Shown here piece by piece: positions 1-12,500 of a stretch of DNA of 64,000 nt; positions within the stretch are counted from its first letter, which is position 1, and every line of letters begins with the position of its first letter. The DNA comes from Xiphias gladius (lineage: Eukaryota; Chordata; Actinopteri; Istiophoriformes; Xiphiidae), in assembly GCF_016859285.1 (NCBI RefSeq), contig NC_053410.1:248694-312693 (forward strand). The letters are read 5' to 3'. A program made the translations under genes and the position numbers. A model generated the notes under the pieces. The model was not told where the DNA came from. It saw only the letters and a program-made list of their open reading frames with translations, and searched no databases.

Positions 1-560
1 TCTCTGGGTTACATTCCCACATGGTCAACATTAAGGGTGATTTGAGGTTTTCATTATGGTGTAGCTACAGAGCCTACCAAAGGAACCACTCAAGTTACGC
101 TGTAGGATTTGTGTGTCTCTGGTGTCTACATTAGGTCTCCTAATGGAGACAACAAGAATTATGATTGGTCAGCTTGGGCTGCTTGTGTTTTCTTCAACTA
201 GTTTCCGTTTTACTGACATCCCCTCAGAAAACCTATTGAACTCTACCTGCTGCAGAAGTTGCACAGGCTGACAGATCTTGAGGCACAACTTTCCTGTTGG
301 AGGAAAGTGTATCTTAAATCATAAATACTTCTCTGTAAAAATGATGCATTTTCTGTTTTCAAGACTTAAAAATAAAAATATAGAGAACATCAAAGAGAAG
401 GCATTTGTCCTCAGACATCAACTGTCTGGAAACACACGGTGACAAAGCCAAGAAGTTTAACGAAGGTCAAGTGAACCTTATACAGCTTGAGCTTCAAAAA
501 CATTTCATGTTTTTAAATGTATTTGACACTGTTGTTTCTGCATTATGTGCCATGTATGTT
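1..560. other. No recognisable feature
   Basis: No open frame, RNA gene or repeat that I can name was seen here. If the pyrin-domain exon immediately to the right belongs to a gene, its downstream exons would run through this stretch and off the left edge of the window. Confidence 0.4.
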
Positions 561-569
561 TATGTTTTT

Positions 570-813
570 CTCTTCCTATGACTGACCTTCATTTCTTGTG
601 GTCTTCTTTAAAATCAACCTTGCCACCTTCATAACATCTTTAGTAGTGTACATCCAACCATCAAATCCATTGTTTTCAGTCTGTCCACCTTCTCCAGACG
701 GTACTTTTTGATGGCTGTGAAACCGTCCACTAACTCAGCATTTTGCAGGTGTTTCAGCTCTTCATCTCCCAAATCCTGCAACGTTTCCAGCAGCTGCTGC
801 TTTACAGTCATGT
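570..813 (-). pseudogene. Pyrin (PYD) domain exon, frame-damaged
   Basis: The minus-strand frame opens with MDMTVKQQLLETLQDL and continues through DEELKHLQ, LVDGF and KKYRLEKVDRLKTMDLMV. This is the helix pattern of fish pyrin death-fold domains, which link NLRs to ASC. Past MDLMV the frame runs into a stop. The expected second half (a stretch like MYTTKDVMKVARLILKK) is readable in another frame, so a small indel has broken the domain. The segment around the first half also looks shorter than the usual helix 2-3 region. Fish NLR-C genes often carry an N-terminal PYD exon, so this is probably the 5' end of another minus-strand NLR or PYD gene leaving the window to the left. It could be a pseudogene or an assembly indel. 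Confidence 0.6.
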
Positions 814-1518
814 CCATCTTTGGTTTTGATCAAAGCTGAGGATTTTTCAGTAACACACTCTTTCACCAAGAATGAAAGGTTGTGATTATCACGTCATCGT
901 GTGTAGTGTTGGTAAACTCTGCTTTTCAGGCTTTACCAGATTATTTTCAAAATGTATTTAGACTTTTTTCAATTAAATCTAGCGTCTCAATTGTTTAGTT
1001 TTTTTTTGTTGATAATTTAAAAATATATATATATGTTTTTGCAGTATTTTTAAGGTTGCACCGTTCCCATACATTGGACCTGATTGATAGTTATCAGACG
1101 GAATAAAAACTGACAAAACTGAACAGACTGCAGCTCTCTCTCCTTTCTCTGGCTGCCGCTGCCTGCTCCAACTAAGCCAAACATCAGTGTGACGGCTGAC
1201 AGCAGACAGACTGTAGCTCAGCGTTCACTCTGTTCCTCGGAGATCGCAGCGTCGGGTCTGTGGGTTTGAGGACTGCTGAAAGATGGAGATCAATCCACAA
1301 TGACAGGCATGTACTATAACCATAAATCCATCCTACAGGATTACTGTGGATTGATAGGAACGCAGGGGGGACCACCAGAGGGCGCTCACTGGTTTCTGTT
1401 AAATCTATTCATGTAAACCATTCTTGTTCTTCATCAGTCCTCTGTGTCTTCAGGCTGCTGTACCCAGTCAGAGCACGCAGAGGCAGCTCGTCCAATAGTC
1501 CAAAATGAATCATGTTAC

Positions 1519-1559
1519 CTTCACCCCCACATCAGCTCCCAGAGCCTTTCTCCCTTCAT
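1519..1559 (-). other. Exon-like segment, copy of 25227-25285
   Basis: On the minus strand this 41-nt segment is preceded by CTACAG and followed by GTAACATG, so it is bounded like an exon. The same segment with flanks occurs at 25227-25285, where it is 18 nt longer. Both copies sit about 0.65-0.7 kb upstream of an NLR-type N-terminal exon (PYD here, the MNSD-type exon there). I infer a shared 5' leader exon or promoter-proximal region of NLR genes. The homologous block extends to about 1460-1580. Confidence 0.4.
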
Positions 1560-1599
1560 CTGTAGAGGACACACAGAGAGCAGAGCTGAAACCATCCGT

Positions 1600-4500
1600 C
1601 CAATCAATGATCAGCATGTCAACTGATAACTCATCAGCACTGATGCATCCTTTACATCATACCATCAGTCCAGTTGTAGTTACTCACTGTGACCACTGGA
1701 GGCCAGTGAAGATTTAACTATTCTACACCTCTTCCTTCCTGCTCCTCTTTTCTTCTTCATCTCTTTTTATACCTCAGTTTTTCCTCTTCTGCTTCCTCTT
1801 GTCCTTTTCAATCTTTTTCTCCCCTTCTCTCCTCATATTTTTCTTCTCCTCTCCTCCTCCTCTTCACCCTCATCCCCTTTTCCACTGACTACATCTTTCT
1901 GTCCTCCATTTTTTAACATCACATTATGCTCATTTGTCAGACGCATTTGTGCAAAGTGATTAACGATAAGTGGAAGAAGTATATCATCCAAAACTGGGAG
2001 TGTATCCCTTTGAAACAAACAACTAAGATCATGTTCAGTGTTACAGTACAAGTGCTTAGACATGTTTTTTTACCTCCTCCTGTCCTGAAAACAACAGGTG
2101 ACAGCAGAGACCTGAAAACTGGGGTCCCTGTGTTCCTCAACTGACAGCAACTTAACACACCTTTTGTTGAAGCACTGTGACTGGCTTGGTATTCTGGCAC
2201 AACAGCAGTTTTTACTTTAGTTGGTGTTTTTACAATGAAGGCTGACTCAAACCACACAAGGAAACATGCCCCCCTTTAACACAAAAAAGACCCACAACAA
2301 ATCTCCAATAGAAAAAATGGCCCAGACATTTGAATTAGTAAAAGGTCGACTACAACCTGCTGATAAATGTGCAAGACAAAAAAATCTCTAAAAAAAAATG
2401 GTAAAAAGTCTGGCAGCAAAAGTTGCCAAACAGTTGCCATTAAATTACAGTAAAATACAATTTACCATTCTACAATAAACAACAATAAAGTCTTCTGGAG
2501 CTTTACGGTTTTAACTTTAGTGGAAATGCAATTCCTTCACATTAGAAAACTTCTATAAAACATAAAAAAATCAAAAGAATCCTGCATAGATCCATCTGAA
2601 TTTGCAGCTGTTTCAGGCTGAACCCTTCTGATCAAGTATTTCTGATAAAGCCTAAAGAAGGGAAATAATCAGTCATCAATAATTCAACAACATGTAGATT
2701 TATGGACCTTCAGCCAGCCAGAGTTCTCCAAACATTGCAATCAAACAGGAAGTTCAGCACTGATCCAAACTCACATCAGCCAGAGACAAAGCAGAAAAGT
2801 CACTGTGGAAACAGGAAAGAAAGCAAACTTACCGTTGATTCACAAAGTCCAAAGTGTTGAAGTCAAAGACTCTTAAGCCACACCTGAGGAGAAAAAGCTC
2901 TGTGACAGGTGAGCTGATTCCTGGAAGGACTCAGGGCTCTGCCTACAACCGAAGCACACAGGTACGTTTTTTTTCTTTGTTGAGCCAACAGTTCAAACAG
3001 GCCTCTGTACAACATGACTTTAGTGTATTACAATACACCGGAGAGCATGACGACAAAAGTACTGATACAGTCAAATAAATAAAATCAGAAGTAAAACCAA
3101 TAAATAGTAAAGTATAATATAATTATATGATAGCTGAATAAAATAAAACAAGTCTTATTAAAGTGTGGGAAAGAGGCTTTCTTCAAATACGGCTCTAGTG
3201 ATTCCCATAGTTTTAATGAAGTTTTATTATTAATGTATTTTTACATGTTGCAAAAACAGGAGGAGACTTTAAAATCTACATTTTTGAAATAATATTTTTT
3301 CAGCAGAATCATATTTTTTAACAAGATGTTCAACCTTTTTGTTCTGAATCAAGATTTACAAAACAACGTTTTATACTGAAAGCTGCGATTTTATTTTTGA
3401 GGAACAAGCAGACGAGCAGATTTCTCCAAAAAGCTGCTGAAAGTCTGCAGGTATAAAAAAGGTGTCATGATTCAGTATCAGCTTGACAATATGCGACAAT
3501 ATTACACGACAGGTGAGGTTGGAATGACACACAGTATGACGTCTGACAGTCTGTTTATCAATCAACTGACTTCTTATGATTGATTAGTCCATTGATTGTA
3601 GTACCGATGGTTTCCCCGATCATAAATTAATAAAGTTTTTCACACAGCGGCAGCAAATTAAAATCTTCAAAATTATAAAATCAAATCTAACATTTCATGA
3701 GCTGGATTACATTTTATATTTTAATTTTATTCTAATAAAACAGATGAAACCAGGTTCAGAAAAGGTGTGATAAAAACAATGAATGAGAATCCAAGTATAA
3801 TCAGGAAAAGTCTAGTTTTAATACCTTTGATATTTCAGTTGAAGTCATCATCACATGGTTCATAAAACTGAGGCAGGAAGTGTACCAGTTCAGAAGTTCT
3901 GGTTTGTTTATGGACTCTATAGGGGCCCACAGTTCACTTTGGTCCGAGTGCCTCGTAAAAATGGCCCTTAATGGCCCTTCAAAAAAGGAGTCCTGGTTCG
4001 TTTTGGCTCCTACGTTGTAGACCACAAAGGGGTCCAGACTTTTTGTCACAGGGGCACCGGACCTGCTCAGACACCCTGCAATCCCCCCAGGGGCTCAGAC
4101 CTTTATCAGTTTATCTGCAGAGTTCCAGTCCAGTTGTTGCCTTAGATTGCTGGAGTAGTTTCATTCGATCCACAGCTGTAGCTTCGTCATGAAAGCAGCA
4201 TTCTCACTGTAAATGTCATGGAAATCAATTGAAGGGAGCAGATGGCCACACACCCACTTATTAACACACACAGAGGGACAGACAACCAGTGTGAAGCTTT
4301 TTCAACAATACTTCCAACATATGGAGGCTGTTATCTGACTTGTACACTGTGTCCGACACGTAGTCATTGTTCAACTCCCACCAGATGGAGACACAAACTT
4401 CGTTCACACAGTGGCTGGAAGAACATTGATCTGAAATTCTGTATGGATGGATATGCATATTAGCAACATTAATATCATTTTAAAGAAACGTTTCATTCAG

Positions 4501-5470
4501 TTTTACTGGATCAAACAGTTTGTGACAGAGAATAGAGCTTGTTGCAGCCATTTCCTCATTCAGCGATAGTCAAAGATAAACACTTCATGTTTTCTAACAT
4601 CCAATTTATTATGTCATATGAAATAAAAAAAGATTAATTTACAATAATGAGAACCACTAGGTTTATTGGTTCCACCGGATTAAATACACATTGATAACAT
4701 TTCGCGCAACATTCCCTCAGCTCATTTTCGCAACATTTAATATCATAACAGATGATGAACGTTACACCACAAAATGCATGTTAACTCTTTTTCTGAACCA
4801 AACACACATCACTTGTGACAAGTTTCTGACATTTCATGCTACAAACTCCAAGTTGAGGACGCTGGGCTCTGTCATGTGAAGAAAGTACATTTCCTTTCGC
4901 CAAATCCAAGATGTGACAGTGGAGCCCTGTTTGTTTTCAAAGTGCATTTTGTGACCTGAGGTGTGTCATCAAATCTAAATGTCATTTTTTGTGACACTAG
5001 TTTTGTCATGCTGTGGCAACAAGTGTTCCACTGCAGGTTAGTATTGTAGTTTCTGACTCTGATCACCAGAGGGCACCAGCATCCATCATCATTTATTTAT
5101 TTCATGTTTATTATCATACATGGGGAGAGTAAACATCATGGACAAGTGGCACATACCACAGCATTTGCAGTCTGAGCCCGTAACACTGGTCCCTAATGAG
5201 CCTATACACAAAGACACAAAAACTCAATGAAGATCACCTGATCATCCATGACTGCATGACTGGTCCTTCTTTAAGACTGCTGTGAGTTTAAAATATTGTC
5301 ATGAATGATCCATGCTGATATGTGGGGGTGAGGAGTTTCACATATTGATCCTGAACAGAGAGACATCTGCCCGAAGGAGGTTTTATCAAAGGAATCCTTA
5401 CAGTTCTCCATAGACACAACCCATTTTTTAAGGATGGTGGTGGAGAGATCTTATCAGCTTCCAGTTCAAC
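1600..5470. other. Non-coding stretch without recognisable gene
   Basis: Only short chance frames and AT-rich sequence are visible. At about 3940-4070 there is a stretch with GGGGTCCAGACTTTTTGTC and related phrases. It resembles the 50-bp minisatellite near 17.6, 19.0 and 20.5 kb and is probably a diverged dispersed repeat. Confidence 0.4.
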
Positions 5471-5479
5471 CTTAAACTG

Positions 5480-7400
5480 AAAGAGAGAGAGAGAGATAGG
5501 GGACAAGACGATCTACACGATCTATGCCATCATCCATGCAGGGAAGGGGAAATAAGTCCGGCTTGGTAACGGTGTTCACCTTGCGGTGATCCAAATGAAG
5601 AGGTTGGTCAGAGTTTGGGACCAGACGTGAGGGTGAGCGCCACAGACTGGAGTTTTGCACAGCAAAGCCAGTTTCCAGGAGAAATTCAACCTCCTTTTGC
5701 AGTACCGCCCGCTTCACTGGCGGGACGCGTGCTGCTTAATTGGCTTGTGGTCACCAACATCTATGTATGTTGAAAGACTGTGGACTGGGTAGGCTTATCA
5801 GTGGTGCATGGCAACAAATGAGGTGGCAAATATCACTTTTCATTGGCTCAGACAAATATCCCTCCAGATTTTCCAAGAAATCTGGAATTCTCCAGACTTG
5901 CACATGGAACTGAAACAGACTTGCGGTCACATAACCCGTCGTCCTCTGGGCTGTAAGACAGGGACACCACAGTCACCACAGGAAGGACACATGGCACAGC
6001 GGTCAGAGGTGGCAGTCCAGACTGATCACGGACAAAATACTGCTTCAACATATTGACGTGACACACGGGACTTTTTCTTCCTATCTGCCGTTTTAATCAT
6101 GTAGGCTGTAACTCACTTGCCACTCAACCTCATAAAGACCACAGAACTTTGCCTGAAGACTGGAACCATCAACAGGTAACAAGACTAAAACACGGCCGGA
6201 AATGGTGACTGAGAGTTTTCTTATAATATTATTTTTTATTTTAGACCGGGCCGCGGAAAGGGAACTATGTGCCAGCTCACAAGCAGTGTACAACTTCTCC
6301 CCAAATTAACTCACATAGTCTAACAGGTTGTGCAGAGGGCTGGGCTTCTCTGCCAGCCACCTCTCTTGCAGCAACTGCAGCGGGCCACGCAAAAACCAGC
6401 TCCGCCAGACTACACCCAAGAGACTCCTTTGTGGTTTCACGGATGGCGAACAGTAACAGTGGCAGACCCTCATCCCACTACCTATTGGACTTAAGCCAGT
6501 ACTTATTAGTGTCTGGTAAAATCTCTCCAGTACACCCTGACTCTGGATGATACACACTGGAGACCTGATGCTTATGAGAAGGGTCTGAAATAACCTGTGC
6601 AAAAATCTTGGACATAAAATTAGACCCTTGGTCAGTCTGAATGCCTTTCGGTAACAAATGGGGAAAAAGAACTTAGCCAAGGTTTCTCATCACTGCTTTT
6701 ACCCTTAACGTGTGCAAAGGGACAGCCTCAGGAAAATATGTGGCAGCGCACATCACGGTGAGCAGGTACTGGTGACCAGTTTTGCTAGGGACCAACGCAG
6801 TCAACTCTGTCATGCCCAAAGGGATTGCCAATTACCAGAATTGGATGTAAACGAGCCGTAGGCATGACCTGGTTTGGCTTTCCTGTTATTTGGCAAACGT
6901 GACAAGACTTAAAACATTTGGCAGCATCACTTTTTAACCCTGGCTAGAAAAAATATCGGAGCAACATATGTTATGTTTTCTTGATTCTTGATTTCTTGAG
7001 AATGAGATCAACCGCTGATCTCGCACACCAACTCTCACTGTGCCAGACACCCAGGGGGAGGAGACAGTAACTGTGTGAAGTAGCACGCATAGACTCCACA
7101 GCAATGGGTCAGAACCACAGTATGATTCGTCTGAAAAAGGCACGTTAAGCCCCAGAATGCTTTGCAGCAGTATCTCTCAGAATAGTAATCAGAACCCTGT
7201 TCGCCTCACTGCCAGTCACGCTGGCTAGCGACTGACTCACACTGAATTAGTCCTACAGCAGATGGGCTTTTACTCTGAGACTGTTGCTTTTTCTTTAACA
7301 CAGGGAAGCCCACGATGAGGTGATCGGGCTCATGACAATAAAAACACTCACGGTTTTCACCCGCTGCGGAGGGACCGGGCCGGAAGACTTTAGATGACGG
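5480..7400 (-). mobile_element. Decayed Ty3/gypsy element, Gmr1-like (IN before RT)
   Basis: Reading the minus strand 5' to 3': a gag zinc knuckle (CFYCHEPDHLIVGF, about 7305-7350); the integrase zinc region (KCFKSCHVCQITGKPNQ, about 6850-6920); the integrase core with TDQGSNFMSK and YHPES (about 6540-6640); the integrase C-terminal region (LVLLPVDGSSLQAKF about 6150-6200, CHVNMLKQYF about 6035-6066); then the start of reverse transcriptase (EVEFLLETGFAV, KVNTVTKPDLFPLP, 5520-5717). Integrase therefore precedes reverse transcriptase, the order known from the Gmr1 group of deuterostome Ty3/gypsy elements. Protease, most of RT and RNase H are missing, and stops and frameshifts are frequent. The last zinc-knuckle cysteine is phenylalanine. 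No LTR pair was identified. The copy is inactive. Confidence 0.75.
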
Positions 7401-7409
7401 CGTTTATAT

Positions 7410-9060
7410 TCTCAGCACGTACCGGGGATTCGCGACAAAAAAAACACTTTTGTGTGTTAAGGCAAATTTATCTGTAAGGACAGCAGCTTTGGCGAAGTCA
7501 AGCAACTTTTTGCCCATTCAAATAAACCATAATATGCTCTGGCAAACACTTTTTAAACTCTTCCAAAAGCAAAAGTTCTCATTTGATTCATGGAGGGATC
7601 TTTGTTTGGTTTTGGGGATGAAAACCAACCCTGAGCTGGCGAAATTTAGCTATTCTGACATTGCTGAGCATCTCAGTGAAAGCTGGACCAACAGCGACTG
7701 ATAAACCTGGCTAGCTAGCTAATGCCGATGTATCATATAATGCAAGAATGGATTAGTTCAGCATCACTAGCCTATATTGTGCTTGCTGATAACGATATTA
7801 CACTTTATAAATCCTATTTCAAAAAAACATAATGTTAGTCAAACTGTGGTCTCACACAGCCAGGCCTATCTCCACACTTCGTTTTAGCACTGTGCTGGAG
7901 AGTAAAATATAATCTTTTGTCTCATTTATAGTTTATAGTCAAACTATAATAACAGTGTAACTTCACTAACCTCATCTATCAACGTGATGCCTGTCAATCA
8001 CGTGTCTCACATGTCACGTCACTGTTTTGTCCGATGCCCAGGACGCTCGCTCGTGCCTACCTACAGAGTGCGAGCGCAGGCAAGCAACAGAAAGCTGAGT
8101 GCAGTTCACTTAACGGCCACCAGTTTCATTAATAACAAGGCTTCTCTGATTGTAACACGTAGAACCTTCAACTACTGATCACCGAAGCAGTCTAAAAAAA
8201 TCAGAATTTAAAGTTCTATCAAGGAAAGACTGAGAAGTGGGGGGGACTCCAGTGGCTTCATTCTAGTGAGTTAAAATGGGCCAGCATGGCAGTCATAATC
8301 TTTTGAATGCCATTCTACAAAGTTTGCAGGGAGATCTGATGCTCCATTGTCATGTGTTCGTGTTCCTGAATTCAGCCTCTGAATGATTCGTTGCTCTGCA
8401 GTGGGGAGCACAGGTAGCTGTGGTAAAGCTGGGTGAGCAGGAATGACAGAGCAGGTCTGTTTGAAAAGCCAGACTTTGGAAATGATAACAGGGCTCACTG
8501 AGGAGAGTCAGTCTACTGTAGCTGAGTCACATGGACACAGTGTGTGTGAACAAGTAAACAGCCTTTTTCACTAACCTTGCGATAGACAAAAATGAGACCT
8601 GCAATTAAAATGTCTTTATTTTCTGTTCACTAAAACTAACAAAAATTAAATGACTAAAATTTGACTAAAATTAAAGCAAAATCAGGAGCCGAAATTAACA
8701 GGTGTGTTCAGCGTACACTAATCAGAAATGATCTCCTCATTTCAAACTAATCAATTGTGAATGAGACTATAAAGTTTCTTTGATACTACTTCTCAATTCA
8801 ATATAGTATGAAAAGTTAGTATAATTAAAGAATCTAATCAAACAGACCTCAGCTTATGGTACGTTCAGTCACAAAGCGTCCATGTTATCATTGGATTCCC
8901 TGACAAAATAATCAGTCACGTAAAAAACACAATGGGTGTAAAGACTGCATTTACAACCACCAAGAGATCAGGCTGGTACTAAACGAGACAAGCTGTGTGT
9001 AATTCTCTGCAAACTGACTATTTGGTCAGTACTGAGCGAGTTCCTCCAGCAGAAGAGGTT
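7410..9060. other. Intergenic stretch, no gene seen
   Basis: Contains short chance frames only. AT-rich sequence near 8640-8700 (repeats of ACTAAAA/AAATT) looks like a simple or dispersed repeat. A candidate polyadenylation signal for the NLR gene lies inside and is listed separately. Confidence 0.4.
8615..8620 (-). promoter_or_regulatory. Candidate polyadenylation signal of the NLR gene
   Basis: The plus strand reads TTTATT, i.e. AATAAA on the minus strand, about 450 nt after the NLR stop codon. Position and motif fit, but no transcript evidence is available. Confidence 0.4.
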
Positions 9061-9067
9061 CTCCCTC

Positions 9068-9597
9068 CTACAGAGAACACAGAAACACTGAGGAGTCAGA
9101 CCAGAGCCTAAACCCAGGGTAAAGAGGTTCAGTGAATGTGGTGTTGAAGGTGTGGAGGTGGATCAATGTGTCAGAGGAGACTCTGTAGAAGGACAGAGTG
9201 CCGGCAGGACAGTCCACATACACTGCTACTCTGTCATAGACAGAGGACGAGGAGAAGATAGATGTCACTTTGTTATTGTGCCTGACAGAGTAACGACGAC
9301 CAGAGTACTCCAGACTCCAGGACTGATCATTTCTTCCAAACTCACAGTCATAACTGTCTCCTCTCCTGTCGATTCCTATGTAAGTCACTGCTATAGAAAC
9401 CAGTCCGCTCCACTCGACCTCCCAGTAACAGCGACCAGTCAGACCATTTCTACACAGCAGCTGAGACCAGTAGGTAAATCTGTCTGGATGATCAGGATAT
9501 GCCAGATCCTTTCTCACATATGTCACCCTCCTGTTGTTGTCCGACAGTCTGAGGTTTCTGTTTATTGTGTTTGTGTCGAGTGTGAGTTCACAGAAAT
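9068..9597 (-). CDS. NLR last exon: PRY-SPRY (B30.2) domain
   Basis: 176 codons plus stop, entered in phase 1 after acceptor CATCAG. The PRY part reads [21 protein letters not shown] hallmarks include [46 protein letters not shown] and [10 protein letters not shown]30.2 domains at the C-terminus are typical of fish NLR-C and TRIM proteins and probably form the ligand-binding surface. Confidence 0.88.
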
Positions 9598-12500
9598 CTG
9601 ATGGAGAGAACAAGACAAGAGACAGCTGCAGTTATTGATCCGTCATCTGTTCATTCATTGACAGCTTGATGATGACTCATGACGTCAGTGATCCGAATAA
9701 GTGATCTGACAGTTTGAAGATGGTTTAATGTGCTGCTTTTTCTTTTCATAAAATCAAATTAAAAATACACTTACACTTCCTCAGACCTGGTCTCAACCAT
9801 CGGACTCCACCAGACTCCAACCTGAAAGGAGGAGGGGGGTCAGACCAGCACAGTCTCCTTCAGCATGCGAACATGGACATTACACATTTCTCATAGACAA
9901 AGGTTTGTTATTCTCTACATTTGCACTTACATGTCTAAATGTAGAACTTATTAATCAGCAGATATTGTTTTAGTGCAGCCTCTTATTGGTTAACAGCTAC
10001 AGCTCATTATTTTCAGTTGAAAGTTAATATAGGCTGAAAAATGGTTCCAGCTCTACCCTCTCTAACAGACATTGTCTGTGGCGGCAGCATGTGTCTCCAT
10101 ACCTGAGAGTGTCCAGTCTCCAGTGTGGACCCTCCAGTCCAGCAGACAGCAGCTTCACTCCTGTGTCTCCTGGATGATTGTAGCTCAGGTCCAGCTCTCT
10201 CAGATGGGAGGGGTTGGATCTCAGAGCTGAAGCCAGAGAAGCACAGCCTTCCTCTGTGATCTGACAGCCTGACAGCCTGCAAACACACAAAACAACTTCT
10301 TACATTATTTGAGGGTACTGCATGGTTGGCTACTGTGATTTTGAGCTCATTACCTTTAGCAGTAATGTTCATCAACAATCAGACAACATTTTCTCATGCA
10401 CTGTGCTTAAAATTTTTGGTTAATGCAAACATAATATTTCCTGCTCCATCAGTAAACTATTTTAAGGCTTTTTTTAAAAGGCTATTTTAAGTTTGTGAAG
10501 CAGCTGCAGCTTCCTGTAACCTTTGTCATTATTTTGAAATTTATCCTGTCTGCAATCAATAACAGAGACAATAAGGCAAAAAACAGTAAAATAAGACAAT
10601 TACTCAAATACCACAATTGGAAACAATATAACACAAAAAATAAATAAATAGCATAAAACCTCATACATGTCACTGAGACACCTGTTACTGGGGTCTTCCT
10701 TGCTAAAGGTAAACAACTCACACTGTCCTGCATCACAGTCTCTGATCATAGCTGCTGCAGTGGACCACGGAGCAGGAATCAATCAATTTAACATATGAGG
10801 GCTGTTCAAAATCGAAACACATTTAAACTGCAAGTAATTTGGCCCCAATGTAAACACATTTCTGACTCTTTCACTCAGTTAGAACAATCCTGAGTGACAT
10901 TGAGTAATTGCAGTTCACCACATAACCACAGGGGTGCGCATTCCTGTCACTATGGTAACAAAAACAATCAGTACCATTCAAGCCCCATGGATTTATTATG
11001 AGACCCGAATATTGTGCTCCAAGATGCCCCCCATTCATTTCAATGGAACTTGCTCATTGGGGGCATAAAAACTCCAAAATAATACAAAGAATTAATGTAA
11101 AGTTAAACGGTCATCAGTTGAACGGGGTGATGAATCCTGACCTGAGAGTTTCCAGTGTACAGTGTGGACTCTCCAGTCCAGCAGACAACAGCTCTACTCC
11201 TGAATCCCACAGGTTGTTGTTACTTAGGTCCAGCTCCTTCACACTGGAGGACTGGGAGCTGAGAACTGAGGACAGAGCTTCACAGCTTCTCTCTGAGAGG
11301 TTACACACTCTTAGTCTGAGGACACAATAATGAACAAGAACATACTGGTAAAAAAATTTTTTGGTAACTTCTTATAAGTTGATGTTGGTATAAATTAAAA
11401 TCAGAAGAAAGACAGATCTAAACGAGCACTACAACTCACAAGGAACTGACAGACCTGCATTTCCACACTGCGCAAAAATTATGAACTGTTTAAATTTATT
11501 CAGTGAAACTGCATTAGCTAAAATCCTTGTAAACAAGTTGAGGATGTTACATTTAATTATGACTGAATTGGAAATAAATAAATGTGCAGGAATCTCAATC
11601 ACATGACACTGTATGCTGTAGAGCAGATGAAGCTGGATAGGAAAAAATACAGACTTCAGCGAAATGAAAAGATTTTCTTTAAAGTTAAATTTAAGATCCT
11701 GATGAAAATTTTTAAGTTTCAGAAATGCCAAAATTAAAGAGCCTGTTTAAACTAAGCATAGACCATTAAGTTTAAAGACATTAAAAAAAAATTTTAAGAT
11801 TTGAGATTGTTACTACATCTGACCTGAGAGTTTCCAGTGTACAGTGTGGACTCTCCAGTCCAGCAGACAGCAGCTTCACTCCTGAATCCTGCAGTTTGTT
11901 GTTACTCAGGTCCAGCTCTCTCAGACTAGAGGACTGGGAGCTGAGGACTGAGGACAGAGCTTCACAACTTCTCTCTGAGAGGTTACAGCCACTCAGGCTA
12001 AAGAGTTTACAATGGAAAAAAGACATGCAGGAAGTATTTGTCTTTCATGTTCAAAAGTTAGCAGAGTATTTAAATATATTTAAATGATGATGAGTAGATC
12101 TATCTCTGTACTTACAGAGCTTTGTTGGAGGCTTTGACAACTGGCAACAGCCTCAGAAGAGCGTCCTCTGAAGCAGAGTATTTGTTCAGGTCAAACACAT
12201 CCAGATCTTTTTCTGATGACAGTAAGATGAAGACCAGAGCTGACCATTGAGCAGCAGAGAAATCTAGTTTGAAGAAAGTTCCTAAGCTCAGGTACTGCTG
12301 GATCTGCTCAACTAGAGAACGATCATTCAGTTCATTCAGACAATGGAACAGATTGATGCTTTTCTCTGGAGACAGATTCTTCTCTATCATATTCTTTATG
12401 TACTGGACCGTTTCCTTCTTGGTCTGTGAGCTACTTCCTGTCTGTGTCAGCAGACCTCGTAGGAGAGTCTGATTGGTCTGCAGTGATAGACCCAGGAGGA

